Assembly: GCA_037893245.1 (NCBI GenBank)
Contig: JBAIAA010000414.1
Location: 1,898,001-1,962,000, forward strand
Direction of reading: 5' to 3'
Source of the DNA: Crossaster papposus
Taxonomy: Eukaryota; Echinodermata; Asteroidea; Velatida; Solasteridae
DNA length: 64,000 nt
The position numbers and the translations under genes were made by a program. The notes beneath the pieces were generated by a model. It saw nothing but the letters and a program-made list of their open reading frames with translations, ran no database searches and was not told the DNA's origin. The first letter of the stretch is position 1; every line of letters starts with the position of its first letter. Below are positions 35,286-46,215 of this stretch, one piece after another.

Positions 35286-35749
35286 TTAACCGCATTGGTT
35301 CAACGTGCAAGTTTCTCGATGAGCCAAACTAAAGTGTATAAACATGGGAAGAACTTGAAGATATAAAACAAAACGTCTGATATGCATGTTTTAAAACGAG
35401 ATTCAAAAAATCTGTCTTTAAAGACATGATAAACTCTTAATAAAGAAACATGTATCCTTAGTCTTTTTTAGGAATTTATTTGTACAATTTGTTTTTCTTT
35501 GATATTGAAATTTTTTGCAATGTTCTTATTTTTTCCGTCAGCCAGTGGAAAATTGTAATACAAAAATTATAAATGAAATAAAATAAAAGACTCGATCCAA
35601 GAATACTATCGGAAAATAAGAAAACTCTCTTTATAATCGCTATGATATTGTAGTCCTGTCTGTTTACATCAAATTAGGGCCTCACCTAGAAGTAATTGCA
35701 ATAGAATTTATGTTAACACGGTCACGCGGGGGAACTATCATTCTTTGAC

Positions 35750-35898
35750 ATTTGGCGACTGCTAGGGTGTTGCTGCACTCCTGCAATCCTAAACATTAGC
35801 TTACAGAGACATATCAATTCCATTGATATGCCTTGTAAGCTAATGTTTAGGATTCAAGACCAAATGTGAGTGCAGCAACACCACAGCAATGACCAAAT
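35750..35898. repeat. Long near-perfect hairpin
   Basis: An inner 70-bp hairpin (35785-35854) has a perfect 21-bp stem starting AATCCTAAACATTAGC, a small internal loop, then a 9-bp stem CATATCAAT/ATTGATATG around a 3-nt loop. An outer perfect 15-bp stem GGTGTTGCTGCACTC (35766-35780 with 35868-35882) and a weaker outer extension (ATTTGG/CCAAAT) enclose it. No ORF. Small foldback element, or precursor of a small RNA. Confidence 0.7.
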
Positions 35899-36179
35899 AC
35901 CACCAGGCAGATTGATTGAGGACAACAAGTTCAACAAGTGCTTAAAAAACAACCTTCCATTCATAGATCAATAGAAAACATTAGATTGTTCACATTTTGT
36001 TTGTTTATTTATTTGAAGTTGTTTGACGATTGATTGATTTATATTGCAATTAGTTCTAGGTCTTAGCGTAAAATGACTTAACTATTGCGCCTTGACGCAT
36101 CCTCATTAAAAACGTATGAGCAGAAAACATGTTGGCCTCGAATTACACAGTCCTGTGCAGCAGTAAACAGGTCGTCCAT

Positions 36180-36490
36180 AAACGTTAAGCGCTGAAGGCA
36201 CGGACACCCGAAAAATTGCATATACGTTCATATCAATTTCACGCTGGTTGTGTCCATTCTTAAAGCTTGAATAAGAAATTATGATATTGAATTAGTTCCA
36301 GTGAATCTAATGAGACAAAGAGGTAATTATCTGGTTACTATGCCAACTCCTTCTACTGAAGGCTACAAGCTGATTACGTTCAAAGACAGTCAGGTTGCAG
36401 CGTACTCGATAATGAGGCAAACAGCGACGTTTTATTTGCAGCGAATTGACGGTCTCGCAGCAATGAGATTTTACGAGATTTTGTGAGCAT
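36180..36490. other. Orphan 5'-flank block upstream of the unit-3 array
   Basis: AACGTTAAGCGCTGAAG, CATATACGTTCATATCAATTT and the GTTCCAGTGAATCTAATGAG...GGTTACTATGCCAACTCC block match the regions upstream of FReD 1 and 2. Together with 34247 it suggests that further FReD units once lay here. Confidence 0.5.
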
Positions 36491-37131
36491 GGAGGAGTGG
36501 CCCTCGTAAATGGGCCACAATTCCATTTTCGCAGCATTGTTGGGCCAACACGGGGTCTTATGTAAACATGTATTATTTTCTATGTCGAATAATAGTATTT
36601 TCATTGATAATTTCGTTGTGAATGTTATTTACGAGGCTTGTGAAGTCACGTTTTTGGTGACCCTGACTGTTTCGGGATGTTTTGTGACAAAATTTATCAT
36701 TTGCTACAAACTTATAGAGTTATGCTTTCGACTCTTACTATTTCCATCTCTGCCGGACCAACGGGCGATTTTCTTTTTGATGAAAAATTTACGAGAATTG
36801 TCAACTTTTGCACTTGGAAATGTACCCTTCCATCACCACCGTCTCTTTTACCCTGGTATTGAGTACGAGATCAAGACGGGGGTTCCACTTTGTTGTGCTC
36901 TATAAACCAGAAAGTGATGCTGAACAGATTTTAATGGGTTTTCTAAATAAAAAAAGCAACAAATCTTTGACAAATATAGCTAATCGACCAGAATGTTTGT
37001 ACCCTGTACAACGGACCGGTTTTTTTCTCGCCAGGTCCATTAAAAATGTGCGCATAAAAGTAAATTTATTAGTAAAAGGTCCATTCACCTCGTGGGGTCA
37101 ATTATTGAGGTTGACGAAGACAAGCAAGGTG
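36491..37131. other. Intergenic, no gene recognised
   Basis: Two overlapping plus-strand ORFs cross this stretch. One is hydrophobic (36510-36905), the other runs into the minisatellite (36808-38334), but neither has a recognisable domain. Confidence 0.3.
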
Positions 37132-38310
37132 TGGTCCAGGGCGAGGTCCCGGGCGAGGTCCCGGGCGAGGTCCCGGGCGAGGTCCCGGGCGAGGTCCAGG
37201 GCGAGGTCCCGGACGAGGTCCCGGGCGAGGTCCAGGGCGAGGTCCAGGGCGAGGTCGAGGGTGAGGTCGAGGGCGAGGTCGAGGGCGAGGTCGAGGGCGA
37301 GGTCCAGGGCGAGGTCCAGGGCGAGGTCCCGGGCGAGGTCCCGGGCGAGGTCCCGGGCGAGGTCCCGGGCGAGGTCCCGGGCGAGGTCCCGGGCGAGGGC
37401 CCGGGCGAGGTCCACTCGGGCGAGGTCCCGGACGAGGTCCCGGGCGAGGTCCAGGGCGAGGTCCAGGGCGAGGTCGAGGGCGAGGTCGAGGGCGAGGTTG
37501 AGGGCGAGGTCGAGGGCGAGGTCGAGGGCGAGGTCGAGGGCGAGGGCGAGGTCGAGGGCGAGGTCGAGGGCGAGGTCCAGGGCGAGGTCCCGGGCGAGGT
37601 CCCGGGCGAGGTCCCGGGCGAGGGCCCGGGCGAGGTCCACTCGGGCGAGGTCCCGGACGAGGTCCCGGGCGAGGTCCAGGGCGAGGTCCAGGGCGAGGTC
37701 CAGGGCGAGGTCCAGGGCGAGGTCCAGGGCGAGGTCCAAGGCGAGGTCCAGGGCGAGGTCCAGGGCGAGGTTCAGGGCGAGGTCCAGGGCGAGGTCCCGG
37801 GCGAGGTCCCGGGCGAGGTCCCGGGCGAGGTCCAGGGCGAGGTCCCGGACGAGGTCCCGGGCGAGGTCCAGGGCGAGGTCCCGGGCGAGGTCCCGGGCGA
37901 GGTCCCGGGCGAGGTCCAGGGCGAGGTCCCGGACGAGGTCCCGGGCGAGGTCCAGGGCGAGGTCCAGGGCGAGGTCGAGGGTGAGGTCGAGGGCGAGGTC
38001 GAGGGCGAGGTTGAGGGCGAGGTCGAGGGCGAGGTCGAGGGCGAGGTCGAGGGCGAGGTCGAGGGCGAGGTCGAGGGCGAGGTCCAGGGCGAGGTCTAGG
38101 GCGAGGTCCAGGGCGAGGTCCAGGGCGAGGTCCAAGGCGAGGTCCAGGGCGAGGTCCAGGGCGAGGTTCAGGGCGAGGTCCAGGGCGAGGGCCAGGGCGA
38201 GGGCCAGGGCGAGGTCCAGGGCGAGGGCCAGGGCGAGGGCCAGGGCGAGGGCCAGGGCGCGGCCAGGGCAAAGTCCAGGGCGCGGCATGGGCGCGGCCAG
38301 GGTGCTGCCA
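37132..38310. repeat. Variant 12-bp minisatellite with higher-order structure (unit 3)
   Basis: About 95 units derived from GAGGTCCAGGGC. Variants include GAGGTCCCGGGC, GAGGTCGAGGGC, GAGGTTGAGGGC, GAGGTCCCGGAC and a 15-bp GAGGTCCACTCGGGC. Blocks of variants recur in the same order: the run ending ...CCACTCGGGCGAGGTCCCGGAC appears near 37400 and again near 37630, and the block at 37201-37320 resembles 37921-38080. The array ends at the conserved AGAAGTTGTGG boundary. Because the period is divisible by 3, all frames stay open; long ORFs here are not evidence of a gene. Confidence 0.95.
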
Positions 38311-38463
38311 GAAGTTGTGGATCTACATCTGTAGAATACTATGCAAACTCCTTAATGGCATATCCCATACAGGAATAGTAACCTTTGCAGGTTTTTGAAG
38401 CATAAATTCCAGTTGCCTTACACCTGCCAATCACGCTGTGATAATTACACACTCACAAACTCA
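38311..38463 (-). pseudogene. Conserved cysteine ORF, broken copy (unit 3)
   Basis: Aligns with the ORF next to the arrays of units 1, 2 and 4 (IGRCKATGIYASKTCKGYYSC, then MGYAIKEF), but has TAG in place of a glutamine codon before [10 protein letters not shown], and a 300-bp insertion at 38464 cuts its start. Confidence 0.35.
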
Positions 38464-38763
38464 CGCATTTACCTTACATACGCACTGTGGACATTCCTTT
38501 GTATTCGTGTAGTTAACAAACTTTGACTAAATACTCATTTTTCTCGCTTCCCCAAAACAAATTTACCCTCAAATTAGGATTATGGGCCTCTCAGCTGTCC
38601 CTTCTATCTTTTCTATATATAACCCTAACCCGTTTTTCCTCTAGCGCTCTTTTTCGGAAACTGAAAAACGGATTGTGGACGTGTGCAAGTCCACACACCG
38701 TAACCTCTTCCCGCATCGTGTGGACCTATATTGTTCGGAGGTCCACAGTGCGTATGCAAGACT
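38464..38763. mobile_element. 300-bp MITE-like insertion
   Basis: Absent from the other three units. AACTCA flanks it at 38458-38463 and 38764-38769. Near-terminal inverted repeats are CATACGCACTGTGGAC and GTCCACAGTGCGTATG. No ORF of note. Confidence 0.75.
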
Positions 38764-38769
38764 AACTCA

Positions 38770-40887
38770 ACACGAACAACCTAAATAAACTGAGACAAAT
38801 TAATCGTGGATTGGTTCTTGTCGCTCAGTTTATTCAACGTCATTGGTCTTTTTGTATTGGAACCATTTTTGTATCGCAATATACAAGCAAAAAGTAAAAT
38901 GTGCTTATTAATTAAGATTATTTGTTGCCCTCTTCCGCGATATTGATGTGGTTTTGGTAATTTTAAATTAATTTCAATTATAAGCACTTACTTAAGATAA
39001 CGCGCTCAAAATAATGCATAATGTCTTAATTGCGATTTAGTGAAATGTTTACAAATGATTACCATATTTCTTATAATGATTACCATTAATTCGACACCCC
39101 CATAAAATCTAGTTTCAAAAACATGATCACTAGTGAAAAAAGCTAACAATGCCAAGAAGCATGAAAAAAGAGAATTGGTATTTTTTTTGGTTTTTTTTTT
39201 GTTACACGAAACAACTATAAACCTTTATGTTTTAAAATTGTGCAGACAAATAATGAATAATGACATCAGAACAAATACATCTGTGAAATTTAGATTCTCT
39301 TGGTTTTGTGGTTTACAGTATTTTTGTGGGAAAGTATAACTAGAGTAAAACAATATGATGAATATTTTGAATATTTTGTTATAAGAGGAATAACACTTGC
39401 CACCAATTCTAAGCTGATGTCATTTTGTGCAACATTCTATTCGTGCAATACAAATATTATCAATGCATACATGTACAAATAACACTTATTTTCTAAGCTG
39501 ACATTACTTGTGGAACTATAATTGAAATCCAAGTAACAAATTGTTTTCACATACGCTGTATTTATAATTTAGCAAGAACAGTTTTCACAGTGTTCCTTTA
39601 TATAAACCTTATTCAAGAGAAAACCACTTTGGTTGTGTTCCCTGGATGTATCCGATAAATTGTGAATTGTTTAATGGGATGGTGCCAGACTATTTTTGAA
39701 TTCAAGCCTTACTTTCTTATTGTTTTTTTTTTTTAAATGTGGCATGAAACATTAAGGTATGTTTAATCACAAATGTTTTATTATTCATCAGAGACGACTG
39801 GTGTTATTTGGTAATTAACTTTAGGTCATAGCTTTCATTTCTATCTGCAAGTTAAAACAAAACGACGATTTTACCTCACTTTCAATTATTATGGCCGACT
39901 CGTGAATACATCTCATAGTGACGGATGCTGTTCGTAGCCCTGCATTGATGGCGAAAGTTATCCTTTAAAGGAGAATTTTACTTCAATTTCAAAAAGACCA
40001 CCATGCCTTTTTTTTAAATAATTTAATCGGCAGGTTGTTGTACATATATGGGTGAACCCTTGTGTGTGTGATTGCGCCTATAATGTCGCTGTTAAAAAAA
40101 AGGAAAATCGGAGAGAAAATAAACTTAGTCTAAATTCGAGGCAGCTTCGGTTAAACTCTGCTACAATTTAGCATTGCGATATGATCAAATGTAGCCGTTG
40201 TTTAGTCAAATGTGCAAAATATAATTGGTATTCTTTATAATAAGCAAAACAAAAACTAGTTAACCTCTTAAAGGTAGGATACACCATTTGCAGATATCTA
40301 CCGAATTATTAAGAACTATCTTACTTATTTGAAAATAAATATTGTCTCTGAAGAAGATCTTGTAAAGATCGAAATATTAGGCCCTCTTAACTCATTTGGT
40401 AAATATTGTTTGTTAGCATCCAGCAAAACTATGCGCTAGATATCCTGTAATTGTTTCGAAAAATTGAATTTTATAAAAAAAATCACGATCGCCGGACGGC
40501 GATCGTGGAAAAAACAAGAACAACATAACAACTGCGTGACGCAGGTTGAAAATTAACGCCGTTTTTCTGGCTTTTCTCAGCATCTATGATTGTCAAACTT
40601 CAGACAGGTCAGTTAAACGATATTTTCTATCAAATACAACTCCCCAAATCCACCCATTCCTGATCATTCAAGCAATTACCAATGGTGTATTCTACCTTTA
40701 ACGTGTTGACAAAGTGATAGTAACATTTCGATTAACTGCGAAACACATTATTCCATAGAAACATTTTTTTGGCAGTTTTATAACAATTCTAAAAGACTCG
40801 GGGTATTAATGTAATATGGCTGTGCAATGATTTACATGTGCCAACTAAAACAAGTATGTTTCAAAATTAATATAAACAATGCAACAT
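38770..40887. other. Conserved 3' flank of FReD unit 3
   Basis: Homologous to 187-2249, with the TTAA MITE at 40272-40697. No gene or RNA recognised. Confidence 0.65.
40272..40697. mobile_element. TTAA MITE (unit-3 copy)
   Basis: TTAA at 40268-40271 and 40698-40701; same ends as the unit-1 copy; perfect hairpin at 40484-40507 (CACGATCGCCG-ga-CGGCGATCGTG). Confidence 0.85.
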
Positions 40888-41955
40888 TCATGGTCCAATT
40901 TCACGCGTTTTCATGCTACATGCTTTCATGGAATAACCTGAATCCCATAAGCTCCATAGCACGCCTTTGTAACGATCTGCATTCTTGTATGGGTAATATA
41001 CACCATTTAAGTGAGAATAATAACAGTTATTAAACCACCAGGCTCCTTCGCACACAGATTGTGCACAACTAATGTTCTGTGACGCATCATTGTCACGATC
41101 CTTTGTTGAAAAGGGATGTCCTTTTTGATAAAACCTACTATTTCCCTGATACCCCAGAGAGTCGCCGGCAGTGCTGCTGGCAACGTATTGGTCATAATTT
41201 AGATTGTACCCACCCGGGGATATTTGGAAGTCTAAGTAGTTTGCCCATGCCGTGTTGCCATCAAAGTCCTCTAAATCAACTCGTAGCTCCCATGTTCCAC
41301 GTGAATCGTCGGACGTCAGAGTCACCAAGTTGTCATTACCCAACCAGAACTCACTGGACAGATTGCCAAAGCCAGACTGGTAGTCGGTCCAGTTACGGTA
41401 GAAGTCCACGCTGCCATCTTGTCGCCTCTGAAACACGATCCATCCCCCGCCGTCAGTTTCCATGTCACAGTAGACACGAAGATCGTCATTGCAGAATTCC
41501 CCTGGGTAGATTGTGTAGATACCGCTTGAACGATAACCAGCATCTAAGAGCATCTTGCAACTTTTGTAGCGATTCAAGGAACTACCAGCCAGTGAGTAGC
41601 GAGGAGTGTCCTCATCTGCATCAAAGTACACACTCTTTTGAGTTGCATTGAAGTAGTCGAGATGCTGCCGTCTTATGGCAAGGTTTAACTCGCACATTTT
41701 ACTGCAGTCATTAAAGTTAAAAGACTTGCAATGTTGATCCATGCTGCATTCACGTCCACAGAGGACACGAGATCGTACAATTTTGGTTGCAAACGCAAAG
41801 CCTTTTAGGGCGCGATTTTCTGCGGCATAAAACGAATGTTTCCTTGCATAGGAAGTTTCATATCCAGAGACGGACGAGGTAGCTCCCTGACATGTGATAA
41901 ATATTATGTGAAATAGTTGCAACCCAGTAAAGGTCAGTTTCGCCATTGCTTCCAT
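40888..41955 (-). CDS. Secreted PAN/apple + fibrinogen-related domain lectin, paralogue 3
   Basis: Single-exon ORF of 355 aa. The N-terminus [19 protein letters not shown] is a likely signal peptide; two in-frame ATGs lie three codons apart. The PAN/apple-like module carries [18 protein letters not shown] and CSKMCELN. The FReD is complete: [37 protein letters not shown] (calcium site), EGAWWFNNC, LNGVYY. Differences from the other copies cluster near the C-terminal, ligand-facing part: SQNISCAQSVCEGAWW adds a cysteine and lengthens the loop, and the last block reads YKGVLWSLWDSGYS. Closest by eye to the disabled paralogue 2, including the 5' flank. Expected to be secreted and to bind carbohydrate or acetyl groups, by family. 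Confidence 0.9.
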   Translation of the reverse strand: MEAMAKLTFTGLQLFHIIFITCQGATSSVSGYETSYARKHSFYAAENRALKGFAFATKIVRSRVLCGRECSMDQHCKSFNFNDCSKMCELNLAIRRQHLDYFNATQKSVYFDADEDTPRYSLAGSSLNRYKSCKMLLDAGYRSSGIYTIYPGEFCNDDLRVYCDMETDGGGWIVFQRRQDGSVDFYRNWTDYQSGFGNLSSEFWLGNDNLVTLTSDDSRGTWELRVDLEDFDGNTAWANYLDFQISPGGYNLNYDQYVASSTAGDSLGYQGNSRFYQKGHPFSTKDRDNDASQNISCAQSVCEGAWWFNNCYYSHLNGVYYPYKNADRYKGVLWSLWDSGYSMKACSMKTREIGP

Positions 41956-42150
41956 TACTTAAAGGATTCGTTAAAATCAGATGACTTAACGTCGATCACA
42001 GTTTGTTTTATTTGTTTTTGTATAATGTGCGCCACATATAGTTGAATTCACGGGAAGAAAATCCAGCGAGTTGTCGTGTCTGATTGAACTATCCACAATG
42101 GTTGTTCAACGACTACAAGTCAAGCCGTACTGCTTTCGGCTGCTGTCTCT

Positions 42151-42270
42151 CTATACAAATACTAGGATGCTCCTGTGATACAGAGGCCTGGTGATGGTAG
42201 GACTTGGTATAGTTGACAGAAAGGAATGGGTTGAGGAAGACGACTTGTGTCTCGCATTCTCTCTGATTGG
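42151..42270 (-). promoter_or_regulatory. CCAAT/TATA-like promoter block of FReD 3
   Basis: Minus-strand AACCAATCAGAGAG (about 42259-42272) and a weaker ATTTGTATAGAG (about 42149-42160), about 200 bp before the ATG. Same layout as unit 2. An inverted copy of the TATA-like part sits near 48195-48210. Confidence 0.35.
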
Positions 42271-43562
42271 TTATCCAAGTGAGTACGTCATTTAGGTCAG
42301 TGGCTAGTAATTGGTCAGTATTCCCGCAGTTACAAACCGTATAGTCTTTGATTGTCTAATGTTTTATTGTAAGCTGATAACCTCGTCGGTCAGTTAGATT
42401 CTGGATAAACGTTAAGCGCTGAAGTGCACTCTTCGTTCGTTTTAATTAATTGTCGTCATGCAACAATAATTGCAGACAAGAAGTAATTAAAGGAAGTGGG
42501 CTGCGCTTCATGTAAGAACATTGATGAGCAGCCCAGCGCCAGTTATGATGTTTCAGAATCAGGGTCACTACTTGCACAGTAAACAGCCGTCCACAACTTC
42601 AACCAATAGTTTGTGCGGGGAAACTTCTTGGCCCATCGCCAAGTAATAACTGCGGGAACTTAGCGCAAGACGGCAGATTGTCATGGAGACGGAATTATAG
42701 TACCAATTAGATCATCGATCTAAAAAAACTAATAAAGGCTGAAATAGGGTCATCCAAAACAAAGATGGTTGTATAGTGGCATTGTTGTCAAAGAAAACAA
42801 TGCGACGTACAGTGTCGGCTTGTCAATATTTATGTTAAGTTTCTGCCTATACATAAATATTGTACATATTTTCTTTAACTTCTAATTATCAGTAACAATC
42901 TTTGAAATAGACTAATTCTTTGATTTGAGATGGTTTTATATCCTTTAAGGATTTGTTTAAGTGTTAAGTTGCTTTTGCTCTTGATAATCCCCGACGTGGC
43001 GCACTCAGCTTAGGGACGAACACGTACTCGGCCGATTTTGTTCCCAATAGCCAGACGCCACTTTTTTTCTTTTTTTTCCGGACTAAACATGACATAGTTG
43101 CCGTCTCACATTCAATATGAAAATGGATTTAAAAATCACAAGTGGCGTGTATTGTTTAAAGCAGAATCAGTGTCAACAAATATCGGATGTCATGTGAATA
43201 TACACGAAACGAAATATCACAAGCTTGTGGTTTTACGTAGGCCTATATGTTGTAGTAATAGTATGGAAAATCTATTGTATTACGAACAGAAATGCTGTTT
43301 TTCAAAATGATTTTCTTTTCTTTCGCAGGTGCAAGATGAATAACTGGCAGTAAAACATTGATAGAAACGTATCACAATTGAATTTGAGAATGTTTAGAAG
43401 ATCTTAGGTTGGGATTGTACGTTAATAGCCGATAGCTCACTCGTTCTGTTTATTTTATTACGTAAATACACAAGAATATATCCATTAATATTTAAACGAA
43501 GGTCCATTAATATAAATATGTTAAGGGCCGAGTTCTGAAGGCATGCTGATTTCGTTATCATT

Positions 43563-46215
43563 AGAGTGGGTCCACGTAAATATTTTATATAAGTGTCCTC
43601 GGCAATTTAAAAAAAAAAATTATATGAAAGCTAGGACTTGGTAAGCAAGTAACCAAAATAGCCAAAATAGCCAGTTTTGGGCCCGCCAAAACAGTTTTTT
43701 AGCTTATTTTTAAAAATTCACCCAGCCAAAATGCAAAATTATATCACCAAATCAACTATATCATTACAGAGAATTAGCATTGCCCTTAATTGAGAACCAA
43801 ATTAAATGTTTTAGATGTCACCCATATGCTATTTTTAGAACATGCGTTAAAGCATGTTTTTAGAACTTGTAAAATTGTAATTTTTACCCTTTTTTTATCC
43901 CTCAACTTGCCAGGAGTCTCATAATATTTTCCTTTTGGATTTGATTATAGCTTGCATTGTTCTTTTCATATCTGGTGAGAACAGTTTGGGAGATTGTATC
44001 CTCTTTAGGCAGTACTGCATCAAAAATAATCATTTTCCCAAAGTTTGAAGTAATAATACACACACAAATTGTACTTCTATGAATATGGCTCCGTTTTGAG
44101 GGGCGACATGCTTAAAGAGGCTATTGGGTTCTGTATAAATAATGCTTTAGTTTGGGTTCTGAATAAATAATGTTTTAGTTCACAACAAGTATTGTTTCCT
44201 CTTTTTATATGCCACTAATAAAATGTTTTCAGAAAATGGTATAGGGCAATTCCACGGTAACTCGCGTTACATTTAATGGGACCAGGAAATGATTTTCAAG
44301 CTACTACTCTGCTAGTCAGGGTCATTGGAGGTAGATTTTTACTCTGCTTCAATGTGAATATTCAAGTTACTGAACAGCCAAAGAAAGACCAAAAATGTAC
44401 CTTTGTTTAATTTTGAGGAGACATTTAATATCGGTAACTCGCGTTACAAAAATAGGACATAGCTATAAAGCTGAGGACAGTTTATTTAAAATTCTCCTCA
44501 TACCAACATATCAGAACCTAAATAATTATGTTTTTTCACAATGTGGGTGTGTTAGTGACAACATTAAAGTCAAATATTGATGTGGTTTTTAAGCATTAGA
44601 TAGATTACAGAGAGCCTACATGTTGGTAACTCGCGTTACGGTAACTAGCGTTACACTTTGTCCACAAATAAAAGTGAAACACTACACAGTGATTGTGGGT
44701 TTTTAACTTTTAATTTCTACAACTTCAAGCAATCTCAAACATAGTTTTAACAGAACAAGCCACAAAGCCTTAAAAATTAGTGGCATTAGTGTGATTTGTA
44801 TAGTGCCAAAAGACACACATTTGCCTATGTACAATGTACACATGCATGGGTTGAAAGAACAATTTTTATTCTTCCATTATTAATAAAGGGTTATGATCTT
44901 AAAACCAATCTTTTGTGACATTGGTGTATTTCCAATGAAGAGGGTATTGATGGAAATCACTCAAAAACAAACAAAATGGCTACATTTTATGGTAACTCGC
45001 GTTACATGTCGGTAACTCGCGTTACATAGTAACTCGCGTTACACATTTTGTGAGAGTATTACCTAATAATGGAAAGGATGTTATGCTTTTTTCTTTTACT
45101 GACAGTTCTGAAGTGAATGAAATTTAGAAAATATCATACTGTACTTAATCAATTTCATCTATGTGTTTAGAAAGGAGAAAAAAATGATGTTTTGGTAACT
45201 CGCGTTACATCGTTCCAATACCAGAAACTGAGGCCATCATGTGACTTACTAGCAATGGAACATTGATTTTTGTTCACATAAGTTTAATAATACTCGGTTC
45301 CCTAACTACTTATCAGATGAATCAATAAGAAAAACTGTTTTTTCTTTAAAATATCAGTTTATTTCACAATTAACCTTTTTTTCTTAATTCAGAGCATAAA
45401 ATTTATCGTTTACAAATTCAAGCGTATTTTGAAAATTACTTGACGTATTTATTAAAAAAAATCTTTCCAATGAACTAGAGTTTGTACTCGACAGTGGCAG
45501 ATAATTAAATGTTTCTTATCTTGAATTTTTTTTTTTTTGGTTTTGTCCACTCTCCTGTGGAATTGCCCTATACAAGAAATGCTGTGGAGGGGGTTAGTCT
45601 AGATTTTCGCCGTTAAAAGTGCTGCTTATTCAGTAGGAGTAATTCACAGGCCTACAACTCACTCTTATAATTTGAAAAAGGCGCTAGATTCATAAAAGTA
45701 TTCTTGTTTGTGTGTATTATAACTTCAAACTGAAGAAAAAATTCAAATTTCATTTTTCAATTTTTTTGGGAAAATGACAATTTTTAATGCAGTACTGCCT
45801 TTTCTCACCAGATATGAAAACAACAATGTTGGCTCTAATCAAATCCAAACGGAAAATATTCTGAGACCCCTGGAAAAACCCCTGGTTAAAAGTTGCTATT
45901 TTACAAGTTCTAAAAACATGTTTTAACGCATGTTCTAAACATAGCATAATGGTGACATTTGAAACATTATTTTTTTTCTCGAGTAAGGGCAAGAATGATA
46001 CTTTGTAATGATATAGTTGATTTTGTGATAAAATTGTGTATTTTGGCTGGGTGATTTAAAAAATAAAGCAAAAAAACTGTTTTTGCGGCCGCAAAACTGG
46101 CTAAAAATGGCCAAAACAAAAATTGACCTGTTACCATGGCAACGGGCCATATAATTTTTGTAGTTCTATTTTGTTTACTTGCTTACCTAGTCGTTTCATA
46201 TTAATAAAAAATGAG
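43563..46215. mobile_element. Rearranged copy of the GAGTGGGTCCACG element
   Basis: 43563-44060 matches 22404-22975 forward. 44128-44243 and then 45573-46215 match the rest of that element in reverse. The element is therefore present as a head-to-head structure at the centre of the inverted duplication. Confidence 0.65.
44244..45568. mobile_element. Element with eight GTAACTCGCGTTAC palindromes
   Basis: Ends GGGCAATTCCAC and GTGGAATTGCCC, flanked by TATA at 44240-44243 and 45569-45572. The empty site is recognisable in the related sequence near 23125. GGTAACTCGCGTTAC or a one- or two-base variant occurs at 44256, 44433, 44625, 44640, 44991, 45011, 45028 and 45194. No transposase ORF. Confidence 0.8.

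Noticed and set aside
36510-36905. Hydrophobic 131-aa ORF suggestive of a membrane protein
   Set aside because: Hydrophobicity follows from T-rich codons. Overlapping ORFs in another frame are equally long and there is no known family motif.
36808-38334. Very long ORFs in up to four frames across the 37-38 kb array (Arg/Ser, Glu/Val/Gly, Leu/Ala/Asp, Pro/Arg/Gly repeats)
   Set aside because: The 12-bp period is divisible by three and contains no stop, so several frames stay open automatically. No conserved non-repeat protein precedes the plus-strand frames.
44256-45208. CRISPR-like repeat array of GTAACTCGCGTTAC
   Set aside because: Spacing is irregular (0 to over 300 bp), the setting is a eukaryotic transposon with inverted ends, and there are no cas-like genes.
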